Positions 54,425 through 62,307 of a DNA stretch of 64,000 nucleotides are shown piece after piece; position 1 is the stretch's first letter, and every line of letters begins with the position of its first letter. The notes under the pieces were generated by a model. The model had not been told where the DNA came from, searched no databases, and was given only the letters and a program-made list of their open reading frames with translations. The position numbers and the translations under genes were made by a program. The DNA comes from Caloramator mitchellensis (GTDB lineage: Bacteria; Bacillota; Clostridia; Clostridiales; Caloramatoraceae): NCBI RefSeq assembly GCF_001440545.1, contig NZ_LKHP01000001.1, positions 124,001 to 188,000 of the forward strand, given 5' to 3'.

Positions 54425-55099
54425 ATGTTTAGAAAGATTCCAATTTTATTAATTTTTATGTTTATAATTATAACTGTTCTTTTAACTAATTATAGGGTGG
54501 GAATAGACAAACTAATTACATTTTCTGCTGTGTTTATAATTATATTTTTCTTGCTGCTATTTGAGTTAAAACAAACAAATGTTAGAAAAATGGCCATTAT
54601 TTCAACTTTAGCTACATTGGGTGGAATGTTAAGAATACCATTTGCTATTATACCAGGTCTTCAACCAACCACCTTTATTATTTCTGTTTCTGGATATACT
54701 CTAGGACCAACTGAAGGATTTATAGTAGGCTCAATCGCTGCATTTATATCAAATTTTTTTCTAGGACACGGACCTTGGACGTTGTGGCAAATGCTTGGAT
54801 GGGGATTATGCGGTTTATTTTTTGGATGGATGAAAAAAATCAAATTAAATAGATATTTTTTTGCACTTTTTTGTGGGTTATGGGGTTATATTTATGGTAT
54901 AATTTTGGATATGTGGTATGTGGTAGGATTTATAAAACCAATTAGCTTTTATGCAATTATTTTAGGGATAATAGGAAGCTTTCCATTTGATACTATGCAT
55001 GCAGCGGGAAATGTTTTGCTTTCGTTAACATTTGCTGATAAGTTTATTAACATTATCAATAGATTTACAACTAGGTTTGAGGTTGAATACTTGGACTAA
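54425..55099 (+). CDS. ECF transporter substrate-binding (S) component, probably cobalamin
   Basis: About 224 residues. Two extra N-terminal hydrophobic segments (about 5-22 and 28-48) precede the six-helix S-fold with RKMAIISTLATLGGMLRIPF, ISVSGYTLGPTEGFIVGSIA, FLGHGPWTLWQMLGWGLCGL and a C-terminal GSFPFDTMHAAGNVLL. The position in a B12-riboswitch operon with binding proteins suggests cobalamin or a precursor as substrate (compare CbrT). RBS GATGGTGAT favours ATG 54425. It lies 4 bases after the ATPase gene. Confidence 0.78.
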   Translation: MFRKIPILLIFMFIIITVLLTNYRVGIDKLITFSAVFIIIFFLLLFELKQTNVRKMAIISTLATLGGMLRIPFAIIPGLQPTTFIISVSGYTLGPTEGFIVGSIAAFISNFFLGHGPWTLWQMLGWGLCGLFFGWMKKIKLNRYFFALFCGLWGYIYGIILDMWYVVGFIKPISFYAIILGIIGSFPFDTMHAAGNVLLSLTFADKFINIINRFTTRFEVEYLD

Positions 55100-55110
55100 G
55101 GAGGCAGAAT

Positions 55111-55926
55111 ATGAAATACAAAATGATAGCAATGGATATGGATGGCACCCTTTTAAACAGCAAAAAAGAAATCACTGAGAGAACAAAATTAGCGCTTAAG
55201 AAAGCTGATGAAAAGGGAGTTAAACTTGTCGTGTGCACAGGAAGAATTTTTACTTCCGCACTTTACTATGCAAATTTAATAGGAACTAAAGCACCTATTA
55301 TTGCGTCAAATGGTGCATACATAAGAGAAAAGGATAATAATAATGTTATATACGAAAAGGCACTCGATAAGGATTATGTCGAAAAAATAGTAATTAAGGC
55401 AGAAGGATTTGGATTTTACCCCCACATTTTTACAACAGAAACAATTTATTCAAAGAAGCTGATATATTCTTCTAAAAATTATACTTTATGGAATGAGAAG
55501 ATGCCTAAGGAAGAGAGGGTAAAAATAAAAATAGTAGATGACCTGATAGAGATAGCTAAAAAGCATGATATACTAAAGATTGTAGTTATGTCTGACGATG
55601 TTGAGAAACTTTTTAAGTTAAAGCAGATAATTAAAGATAACTTCGAAGTTTCAGTTTTTTCATCCTTTGATAATAATTTTGAGGTCATGGCTAGGGATAT
55701 TTCTAAAGGGAATGCTGTTAAGGTTCTTGCGGATTTCTATGGCTTCAATCTCGAAGAAGTAGTTTGTATTGGAGATAACGAAAATGACATTTCTATGATT
55801 CAATACGCAGGTCTTGGGGTTGCAATGGCTAATGCCACTGAAGAATTAAAATCAGTTGCGGATTTAATTATAGATTCTAATGACAACGAAGGAGTTGCAA
55901 AATTTATTGAAGAATACATATTGTAA
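55111..55926 (+). CDS. Cof-type HAD-IIB family phosphatase
   Basis: A 271-residue phosphatase. Motif I is MAMDMDGTLLNSKKE, motif II LVVCTGR, motif III lysine in KGNAVKVLADFYG and motif IV CIGDNENDISMIQYAGLGVAM. The Cof-like cap domain lies between II and III. It acts on sugar phosphates, flavin or other small phosphates. 11 bases separate it from the S component gene; the functional link to B12 is unclear. Confidence 0.92.
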   Translation: MKYKMIAMDMDGTLLNSKKEITERTKLALKKADEKGVKLVVCTGRIFTSALYYANLIGTKAPIIASNGAYIREKDNNNVIYEKALDKDYVEKIVIKAEGFGFYPHIFTTETIYSKKLIYSSKNYTLWNEKMPKEERVKIKIVDDLIEIAKKHDILKIVVMSDDVEKLFKLKQIIKDNFEVSVFSSFDNNFEVMARDISKGNAVKVLADFYGFNLEEVVCIGDNENDISMIQYAGLGVAMANATEELKSVADLIIDSNDNEGVAKFIEEYIL

Positions 55927-55940
55927 TTTGAGGTGAATTT

Positions 55941-57083
55941 ATGGAAAGAGTCATTCTTTCAAAATGTGAGGATTATGAGAAAGAAAGAGTATATAAAGCA
56001 GTTGATAGGTTGTTTGAACTATATGGTGGAATTAATAAAATAGTTAACAAAGGCGAGAGAGTATTTCTTAAAATAAACTTAGTAATGAAAAAAAATCCAG
56101 AAGAAGCGGCTACAACTCATCCAATGGTAGTTGAAGCAGTTGCAAAAAAACTTGTTGATTTTGGATGTGAAGTAGTTATTGGAGATAGCCCGGGCGGTCC
56201 ATATAATGAAAAGATTTTGAAATCATTGTATAAGGTTTGTGGAATTGAAGAAGCTGCAATTAATGCTGGAGCAATTTTAAATTTTGATTGTAGCTCTGAA
56301 GATTTTGATACTCCAGAAAATTGCATAGTAAAGAAACTAAACATGATTAAACCTCCATTTGACTGCGACAAAATAATTACGATTTCAAAACTAAAGACAC
56401 ATGGTATGGCAGTTTATACCGGCGCTGTTAAGGTTTTATTTGGAATGATTCCTGGTTTTTTAAAGGCCGAATATCATTTCAAGATGCCAGAAATAAAAGA
56501 TTTTTCAAATTTGCTCGTCGATATTTGTGAAACTGTAAAGCCTTCTTTTTCAATCATAGATGGTATAGTAGGTATGGAAGGAGATGGGCCGACAGCTGGC
56601 GTTCCTATAAAAACTGAGTTGTTGCTTGCTTCTGACAATCCATATTATTTAGACGTTGTAGGAGCATATTTGATGGGATTAAAATCAAAAGATGTTCCAA
56701 CGATTCAAAGAAGCGTCGAAAGAAACTTATGCACCGGAAAAATTGAAGACATACAAATAGTTGGGGAAGATTTAGAAAAATTTGCAAAACAATATAAAAT
56801 ACCTGATACAAGAAGTGTCAACTTTTTTAGAGGCAGAGTTCCTAAAAGGCTAGAAGAATTCTTAACATATTATTTAAGCCCAAGGCCGGTTTTTGACTTT
56901 CAGACATGCATAGGGTGCAGAAATTGTTATGAATCTTGCCCGCCTAAGGCTATTAAGATGATAAATAATAAGCCGCATGTAGATTATAAATCATGCATAA
57001 GATGTTACTGCTGCCATGAATTATGTCCTAAAAAGGCAGTTACAATATATAAGAATAAATTATTATCAAAAATTTTCAAATAA
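55941..57083 (+). CDS. DUF362 protein with C-terminal 2x[4Fe-4S] ferredoxin domain
   Basis: A 380-residue cytoplasmic protein. The DUF362 part (about 30-250) has LKINLVMKKNPEEAATTHP, VVIGDSPGGPYN and KTHGMAVYTGAVKVLFG. The last 60 residues hold two ferredoxin motifs, CIGCRNCYESCPPKAI and CIRCYCCHELCPKKAV. DUF362 ferredoxins are common in anaerobes but without assigned reactions. It follows the HAD gene with a 14-base gap. Confidence 0.85.
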   Translation: MERVILSKCEDYEKERVYKAVDRLFELYGGINKIVNKGERVFLKINLVMKKNPEEAATTHPMVVEAVAKKLVDFGCEVVIGDSPGGPYNEKILKSLYKVCGIEEAAINAGAILNFDCSSEDFDTPENCIVKKLNMIKPPFDCDKIITISKLKTHGMAVYTGAVKVLFGMIPGFLKAEYHFKMPEIKDFSNLLVDICETVKPSFSIIDGIVGMEGDGPTAGVPIKTELLLASDNPYYLDVVGAYLMGLKSKDVPTIQRSVERNLCTGKIEDIQIVGEDLEKFAKQYKIPDTRSVNFFRGRVPKRLEEFLTYYLSPRPVFDFQTCIGCRNCYESCPPKAIKMINNKPHVDYKSCIRCYCCHELCPKKAVTIYKNKLLSKIFK

Positions 57084-57099
57084 CTTCGGAGGGATTAAT

Positions 57100-57567
57100 T
57101 TGAATCTGAATATAGTATTATACCAACCTGAAATTCCTCAAAATACCGGCAATATAGGAAGGACATGTTTCTTAACAAATTCATCGCTACATTTAATAAA
57201 GCCTTTAGGATTTTTATTAAATGATAAATATTTGAAAAGGTCAGGTATGGACTATTGGCATAAAATTGATGTTCATTATTATAATAGTTTTGAAGAATTT
57301 TATGAAATACACAAAGATAAAAGAATATTTTTGACAGAGACTTTTGGGGAGAAGATTTATACACAGGCTAAGTTTAAAATCGGAGATTTTATTATGTTTG
57401 GAAAAGAATCTTCAGGAGTTCCACAATATATAGTTGAATTACTAAAGGATAATATGATAAGGATACCAATGATTGAAACAACCGATAGGTCTTTAAATCT
57501 TTCAAATAGTGCAGCTATAGTTATGTATGAAGCCTTAAGGCAAATGAATTTTCCAAGCATGAAATGA
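57100..57567 (+). CDS. trmL: tRNA (cytidine(34)-2'-O)-methyltransferase TrmL
   Basis: A 155-residue SPOUT methyltransferase. Residues MNLNIVLYQPEIPQNTGNIG are the TrmL N-terminus; IMFGKESSGVPQYIVELL and IPMIETTDRSLNLSNSAAIV are the knot motifs with the SAM site. It methylates the wobble base of tRNA-Leu. The start is a TTG at 57100 behind TCGGAGGGA; the frame is open from 57016 but that region overlaps the DUF362 gene. Confidence 0.93.
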   Translation: MNLNIVLYQPEIPQNTGNIGRTCFLTNSSLHLIKPLGFLLNDKYLKRSGMDYWHKIDVHYYNSFEEFYEIHKDKRIFLTETFGEKIYTQAKFKIGDFIMFGKESSGVPQYIVELLKDNMIRIPMIETTDRSLNLSNSAAIVMYEALRQMNFPSMK

Positions 57568-57581
57568 TTTAGGAGGTAAAC

Positions 57582-58427
57582 ATGAAAAAAATAGTTATTG
57601 TTACAGATAGCACTGCAGATTTACCATTGGAATTTGTTAAAGAGAATAATATTAAGGTTATGCCTTTAACAGTTACCTACAATAATAAGTCCTATAAGGA
57701 TTGCGTTGATTTAACAACGGAGCAGCTATTGACTTTTTTAAATGAGGGTGATGATTTGCCTAAAACATCACAGGTAAATCCAAAGGAGTTTTACGATGCA
57801 TATGAAGATATTTTAAAAGATGAAGAAAGCGTTATTCTATCAATACATTTGTCTTCTCAACTGAGTGGCACCTTCCAGTCTGCAAATATTGCAAAGGATA
57901 TGTTAGGAAGTGACAGAATATATATTATTGATTCTAAATCTGTAAGTTTTGGGACAGGTCTATTAATTATTAAGGCATTAGAGTTGATAAAATCAGGAAT
58001 TGAAATCAATGAAATAGTAAACTATTTGACCCATTTAGCAGATAAAGTTAAAGTTGCATTTGCAGTGGACAACCTTGAATATTTAAGAAAAGGTGGAAGA
58101 CTATCTGGAACACAGGCTGCACTTGGCAAATTATTAAATATTAAGCCTATTATTCACATGGAAGAAGGTAAATTATTTGTTTATGATAAGGTAAGAGGAA
58201 TAAAAAAAGCTATTGCAAGACTATATGAATATGTTGATGAAAAGAATATTGATGTTGAGCAACCAGTTGCTGTAGGAACAATTGCATACAAAGATGAAAT
58301 TGAAAGTTTTGCTTCATTTTTGAGAGAAAGATATGGATTCAAAAAGGTATATACTTCGAAAGTTGGGACTGTTGTTGCAACCTACTCGGGAGAAGGAGTA
58401 ATAGGGGTGTATTTCATTTCAAAATAA
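57582..58427 (+). CDS. DegV family fatty-acid-binding protein
   Basis: A 281-residue cytoplasmic protein. IVIVTDSTADLPLEFVKEN, KTSQVNPKEFYDAYE, SIHLSSQLSGTFQSANIA and AVDNLEYLRKGGRLSGTQAALG are DegV/FakB signatures. In FakB these residues bind one fatty acid molecule for phosphorylation by FakA. No FakA gene is in the window. AGGAGG lies before the ATG. Confidence 0.92.
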   Translation: MKKIVIVTDSTADLPLEFVKENNIKVMPLTVTYNNKSYKDCVDLTTEQLLTFLNEGDDLPKTSQVNPKEFYDAYEDILKDEESVILSIHLSSQLSGTFQSANIAKDMLGSDRIYIIDSKSVSFGTGLLIIKALELIKSGIEINEIVNYLTHLADKVKVAFAVDNLEYLRKGGRLSGTQAALGKLLNIKPIIHMEEGKLFVYDKVRGIKKAIARLYEYVDEKNIDVEQPVAVGTIAYKDEIESFASFLRERYGFKKVYTSKVGTVVATYSGEGVIGVYFISK

Positions 58428-58524
58428 TATTTTATTCTTGCAAAATCATCAAAAAATTGCAAAAAATTATTTATTTTTATTAATATTATAGAAAAAAACA
58501 ATAGCCAAAATTCAAATTATGTAA

Positions 58525-58530
58525 TATAAT
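58525..58530 (+). promoter_or_regulatory. -10 box of the glycine reductase operon
   Basis: TATAAT at 58525-58530 in GTAATATAATAAT lies 13 bases before the riboswitch. I could not find a good -35 at 16-18 bases. Confidence 0.4.
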
Positions 58531-58542
58531 AATAATTGAAAA

Positions 58543-58652
58543 GTCAATCTTTTCTGGATGATGCAAGTAGGAGAGACCCAGAAGGGCGCCGAAGGGGTAA
58601 GTTTGGTTTGCCGAACCTTATGATACTCTCAGGCAAAAGAACTACTTGTTGA
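58543..58652 (+). ncRNA. Glycine riboswitch, single aptamer
   Basis: P1 is CAAGTAG (58564-58570) with CTACTTG (58642-58648). The conserved core reads GGAGAGACC, then GGCGCCGAAGGGGTAA, then CTCTCAGGCAAAAGAAC, as in glycine aptamers. GTCAA (58543-58547) pairs with TTGAC (58648-58652) to give an outer stem with the kink-turn-like GGATGATG on the 5' side. Only one aptamer core is present. It precedes the glycine reductase genes. Confidence 0.92.
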
Positions 58653-58657
58653 CAGAG

Positions 58658-58705
58658 CTCTGAGCGCACAGAGAATGTAATGGCAGGCATTACATTCTCT
58701 TTTTT
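58658..58705 (+). terminator. Expression platform of the glycine riboswitch (terminator)
   Basis: AGAGAATGTAATG (58670-58682) pairs perfectly with CATTACATTCTCT (58688-58700), then six T. CTCTG (58658-58662) with CAGAG (58669-58673) can form a smaller hairpin sharing the first bases of the terminator arm, a candidate antiterminator. Glycine binding is expected to switch expression on. Confidence 0.75.
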
Positions 58706-58736
58706 ATTATCAGCAACATTTGAGGTGTAAATTTTT

Positions 58737-59114
58737 ATGGAAAAGGTAATAATAGTAACAAATAATGTAATTACTATGGAAAAGATGTCAGATAAGCACG
58801 ATATTATATGGGTAGACGGTTCACTTTTAGATGTTTTATACAAGGTTAGAGATTACATACATAGAAATCATAAATTGTTAACCCATCCTTTAATGGGAAG
58901 CATAAAACCAAATCAAACACCATATAAGAGCGTTGCAATTTCTAAGAATCCATTAGAAACTTTGGATTTTGAATCGCTTTCATTTATTGAGAATAGCATT
59001 GAAACTGCGCAAAGTTTGATTAAATCCAAACCTCACAGAACTTATCCAGATTCGGTATACGATGATTTTAGAATAATTGACTACGATTTAATTTTTAATG
59101 CATTAAATAGATAA
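58737..59114 (+). CDS. grdX: GrdX family protein
   Basis: A 125-residue cytoplasmic protein with no catalytic motif that I can recognise; KLLTHPLMGSIKPNQTPYKS and the position as first gene of a glycine reductase operon match the GrdX family. Its function is unknown, though it accompanies grd operons in amino acid-fermenting clostridia. The ATG follows GAGGTG. Confidence 0.88.
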   Translation: MEKVIIVTNNVITMEKMSDKHDIIWVDGSLLDVLYKVRDYIHRNHKLLTHPLMGSIKPNQTPYKSVAISKNPLETLDFESLSFIENSIETAQSLIKSKPHRTYPDSVYDDFRIIDYDLIFNALNR

Positions 59115-59125
59115 GGAGTGATAAA

Positions 59126-60058
59126 ATGTCAGAAAGAATTTATGATATCGTTATTATCGGTGGAGGCCCAGCAGGGTTATCAGCAGGATTATACGGTTCA
59201 AGGTCTAAGCTGGATGTATTAGTAATTGAAAAGGGAGTGTTTGGAGGTCAGGCTGCTACAACTGCTGAATTAGAAAACTATCCTGGTTCAATTGAAAACT
59301 GCACTGGACCAGCACTTTCAGAAAGAATGAAACATCAAGCTGAGGAGTTTGGAACAAGTTTTGTTTATGATGAAGTAGTTGATGTTGACTTTTCTGGAGA
59401 TATTAAAGTTGTAAAATGTAAAGAGGCTGAATATAAAGGGAAAGCTGTAATAATAGCAACCGGAGCAGCACCAAGACTTGCAGGATTTAAAGGTGAAAAC
59501 GAATTAAGAGGTAGAGGAGTTTCATATTGCGCTACTTGTGATGCGGACTTCTTTGAAGGTTTGGACGTGGCGGTTATAGGCGGTGGTGACTCTGCTATAA
59601 CAGAAGCTTTGTATTTAACAAAATTTGCAGAAACTGTTACTATTATACATAGAAGGGACAGCTTTAGAGCAGCTAAATCATTGGTTGAAAAAGCAATGAA
59701 CCACCCAAAAATAAAATTCATATTAAACAGCGTTGTTGATGAAGCAAAAGGTGATGAAATACTTGAAGGACTTGTAGTAAGAAACTTACAAACAGGAGAG
59801 GTCTCTGAAGTTGCAGTTAACGGAGTGTTTGTATTTGTTGGACTTGACCCGATAACAAAGGTATTCGAGGGTAAAATTGCACTAGATGAAAAAGGATACA
59901 TCCCAACAGATGATGAAATGAGAACAAATGTAGAAGGTATATTTGCGGCTGGTGATGTTAGAGTAAAAATGTTAAGACAGGTTATCACTGCAGCAGCAGA
60001 TGGAGCTATTGCTGCAATTGCTGCAGAGGAATATATTAATGAAAAATTTAACAAATAG
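59126..60058 (+). CDS. trxB: Thioredoxin reductase
   Basis: A 310-residue FAD/NADPH flavoprotein. FAD motif IIGGGPAGLSAGLYGSRSKL, redox pair CATCDADFF, NADPH motif VIGGGDSAITEAL and GIFAAGDVR are intact. It reduces the thioredoxin encoded next, which is the reductant that regenerates selenoprotein A. GGAGTG precedes the ATG. Confidence 0.95.
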   Translation: MSERIYDIVIIGGGPAGLSAGLYGSRSKLDVLVIEKGVFGGQAATTAELENYPGSIENCTGPALSERMKHQAEEFGTSFVYDEVVDVDFSGDIKVVKCKEAEYKGKAVIIATGAAPRLAGFKGENELRGRGVSYCATCDADFFEGLDVAVIGGGDSAITEALYLTKFAETVTIIHRRDSFRAAKSLVEKAMNHPKIKFILNSVVDEAKGDEILEGLVVRNLQTGEVSEVAVNGVFVFVGLDPITKVFEGKIALDEKGYIPTDDEMRTNVEGIFAAGDVRVKMLRQVITAAADGAIAAIAAEEYINEKFNK

Positions 60059-60068
60059 GAGGGTTAAT

Positions 60069-60395
60069 ATGTTAGAGGTAAATAAGGATAATTTTGACGC
60101 TGAAGTTTTAAATTATACTGAAAAACCAGTATTTGTTGATTTCTGGGGAGATAAGTGCGAAAAGTGTAAGCAACTTATGCCAGATGTTCATAAATTTGAA
60201 GAAATGTATGGAGACAAGATAAAGTTTGTAAGCTTGAATACAAGTGAAAACAGAAGACTTGCAATTGCTCAAAAAGTATTAGGACTACCAACAATGATTA
60301 TGTATGTAAACGGTGAAAAAGCAGAAGTTTTAACTCCAGATAAGATAGCTACTGCAGATGATATCGAAGAAATGATTAAAAGATTTTACAAATAA
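60069..60395 (+). CDS. trxA: Thioredoxin with noncanonical CEKC active site
   Basis: A 108-residue thioredoxin. It reads VFVDFWGDKCEKCKQLMPDV, so the redox pair is C-E-K-C instead of C-G-P-C, and the cis-proline loop is LGLPTMIMYVNG. Thioredoxins coded in grd operons of amino acid-fermenting clostridia are known to have unusual active sites. It passes electrons from TrxB to GrdA. The ATG at 60069 follows GGAGGG. A 9-bp perfect hairpin lies 10 bases after the stop. Confidence 0.92.
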   Translation: MLEVNKDNFDAEVLNYTEKPVFVDFWGDKCEKCKQLMPDVHKFEEMYGDKIKFVSLNTSENRRLAIAQKVLGLPTMIMYVNGEKAEVLTPDKIATADDIEEMIKRFYK

Positions 60396-60404
60396 ATAGT
60401 TTAG

Positions 60405-60423
60405 AACCTGGCAATGCCAGGTT
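60405..60423. other. Perfect palindrome between trxA and grdE
   Basis: AACCTGGCA and TGCCAGGTT flank a single A (60405-60423). No T-run follows, so it may be an RNA-processing or stability hairpin, not a terminator. Confidence 0.5.
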
Positions 60424-60481
60424 GCTATAAATTTTCAGAATATTATAAACAGCTCTTTAAATCTTGAAGGAGGTGAAGGCT

Positions 60482-61768
60482 TTGCGCCTCGAATTAGGTA
60501 AAATTTTTATCAACGACGTTCAATTTGGTCCAGAAACAAAAGTAGAAAATGGCATTCTTTACATCAACAAGGAAGAACTTCTTAAGGAAGTTGGTGGAGA
60601 TGAAAGATTAAAATCAATCGATGTTGATCTTGTTCATCCAGGAGAAGAAGTAAGAATTATCCCAGTAAAAGACGTTATTGAACCAAGAGTAAAGGTTGAA
60701 GGAAAGGGTGGAATATTCCCAGGATTCATTTCAAAAGTAGACACTGTTGGTTCAGGTAGAACCCATGTTTTAAAGGGTGCTGCTGTAGTTACTACTGGTA
60801 AGATTGTTGGCTTCCAAGAAGGTATAATCGACATGAGTGGAGAGGGAGCAAAATACACTCCATTCTCAAAGACGCACAATGTTGTTATGATTTGCGAACC
60901 AATCGACAACTTACAACAACACGAACATGAAGAAGCAATAAGAATGGTAGGACTTAAGGCTGCTACATACTTAGGAAAAGCAGGAAAGAACGTAAACCCA
61001 GATGAAGTAAAAGTTTATGAAACATTACCATTACTTCAGCAGGTTGCACAATACCCAAATCTACCAAAGGTAGTATATGTTTATATGCTTCAGAGCCAGG
61101 GACTTTTACATGACACATATGTATATGGCGTAGATGCAAAGAAGATTATTCCTACATTCATCTATCCAACAGAAGTCTTTGATGGCGCTGTTATAAGTGG
61201 AAACTGCGTTTCTGCTTGTGACAAGAACCCAACATATGTTCATATGAATCATCCTATAATTGAAGATTTATATGAAAGACATGGTAAGGATTATAACTTC
61301 TTAGGTTGCGTGATTACAAATGAAAACGTATATCTTGCAGATAAGGAAAGGTCATCCAACTATACTGCGAAGTTAGTTGAGTTCCTTGGAGCAGATGCAG
61401 TTATCATTTCAGAAGAAGGGTTTGGAAATCCAGACGCTGACCTTGTTATGAACTGCTACAAGATTGAAGAAAAAGGAATAAAGACTGTTCTTGTAACTGA
61501 TGAATATGCAGGTAGAGATGGTTCATCACAATCTCTTGCAGATTCAACTCCGAAGGGTGATGCTGTTGTTACAGCAGGTAATGCAAATGAAGTAGTTGTA
61601 TTGCCACCAATGAAGAAGGTTATAGGACATCCTGAAGCTGCTGATATAATAGCAGGTGGATTTGCAGGTTCATTAAGACCAGATGGTTCAATTGAAGCTG
61701 AAATCCAGGTAATAACAGGAGCAACTTCAGAAGTTGGATTTGGATATTTAACAGCAAAGACATTCTAA
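60482..61768 (+). CDS. grdE: Glycine reductase complex component B, subunits alpha and beta proprotein
   Basis: A 428-residue proprotein, the full family length, beginning at TTG 60482 behind AGGAGGTGA ([16 protein letters not shown]). GrdE is cut in the family before a cysteine that becomes the pyruvoyl group; [11 protein letters not shown] at 238-248 contains this site at Cys242. The two pieces join selenoprotein GrdB to form glycine-specific protein B, which binds glycine as a Schiff base. Confidence 0.94.
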   Translation: MRLELGKIFINDVQFGPETKVENGILYINKEELLKEVGGDERLKSIDVDLVHPGEEVRIIPVKDVIEPRVKVEGKGGIFPGFISKVDTVGSGRTHVLKGAAVVTTGKIVGFQEGIIDMSGEGAKYTPFSKTHNVVMICEPIDNLQQHEHEEAIRMVGLKAATYLGKAGKNVNPDEVKVYETLPLLQQVAQYPNLPKVVYVYMLQSQGLLHDTYVYGVDAKKIIPTFIYPTEVFDGAVISGNCVSACDKNPTYVHMNHPIIEDLYERHGKDYNFLGCVITNENVYLADKERSSNYTAKLVEFLGADAVIISEEGFGNPDADLVMNCYKIEEKGIKTVLVTDEYAGRDGSSQSLADSTPKGDAVVTAGNANEVVVLPPMKKVIGHPEAADIIAGGFAGSLRPDGSIEAEIQVITGATSEVGFGYLTAKTF

Positions 61769-61805
61769 TGTAACTGAAAAATCTTTTCAAGAAGGAGGAA
61801 TTCTC

Positions 61806-62279
61806 ATGATTTTAAAGGATAGAAAAGTAATAGCTATAGGAGATAGAGACGGTATTCCAGGACCAGCCATTGAAGAATGTGCAAAGAGCGCAGGTGCAGA
61901 AGTTGTATTCAGCTCAACTGAATGCTTCGTTTGAACGGCTGCAGGTGCTATGGATCTGGAGATCCAACAAAGAGTAAAAGACTTTACTGAACAATACGGT
62001 GCAGAAAATATAGTAGTTCTTTTAGGAACTGCAGAGGCTGAATCAGCAGGACTTTCAGCAGAAACTGTAACTGCTGGAGACCCTACTTATGCAGGACCAC
62101 TCGCTGGGGTGTCATTAGGTCTTAGGGTTTATCATATTCTTGAACCAGTTATTAAGGAAGAATGCGACGCAGCTGTTTACGATGAACAATGCGGTATGAT
62201 GGAAATGGTTCTTGATGTTGATGCTATTAGTAGTGAAGTAAGCAGCATAAGGGAGCAGTATAGTCAGTTTAAAGACTGA
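61806..62279 (+). CDS. grdA: Glycine/sarcosine/betaine reductase selenoprotein A
   Basis: A 157-residue selenoprotein. The in-frame TGA at 61932-61934 is selenocysteine 43 in the motif C-F-V-U (CFVU, followed by TAAGAMDLE), the redox site of all GrdA proteins. The frame before and after the TGA is continuous, with [20 protein letters not shown] before it and [18 protein letters not shown] after it. GrdA carries the carboxymethyl-selenoether from protein B to protein C. A SECIS-like hairpin follows the TGA. AGGAGGA precedes the ATG at 61806. Confidence 0.96.
61952..61965 (+). promoter_or_regulatory. SECIS-like hairpin in grdA
   Basis: GGATC TGGA GATCC (61952-61965) starts 17 bases after the TGA, within the distance that bacterial SelB requires. 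The stem is short, and the sequence also codes protein. Confidence 0.65.
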
Positions 62280-62307
62280 TCTAGCCGCCGAGAGGAGGAA
62301 AGGTTAA

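Noticed and set aside
55111-57083. HAD and DUF362 genes as part of the B12 system
   Set aside because: Close spacing suggests co-transcription, but nothing in their motifs ties them to cobalamin.
59365-60054. 229-codon minus-strand open frame opposite trxB
   Set aside because: Antisense shadow of trxB; translation has no recognisable motif.
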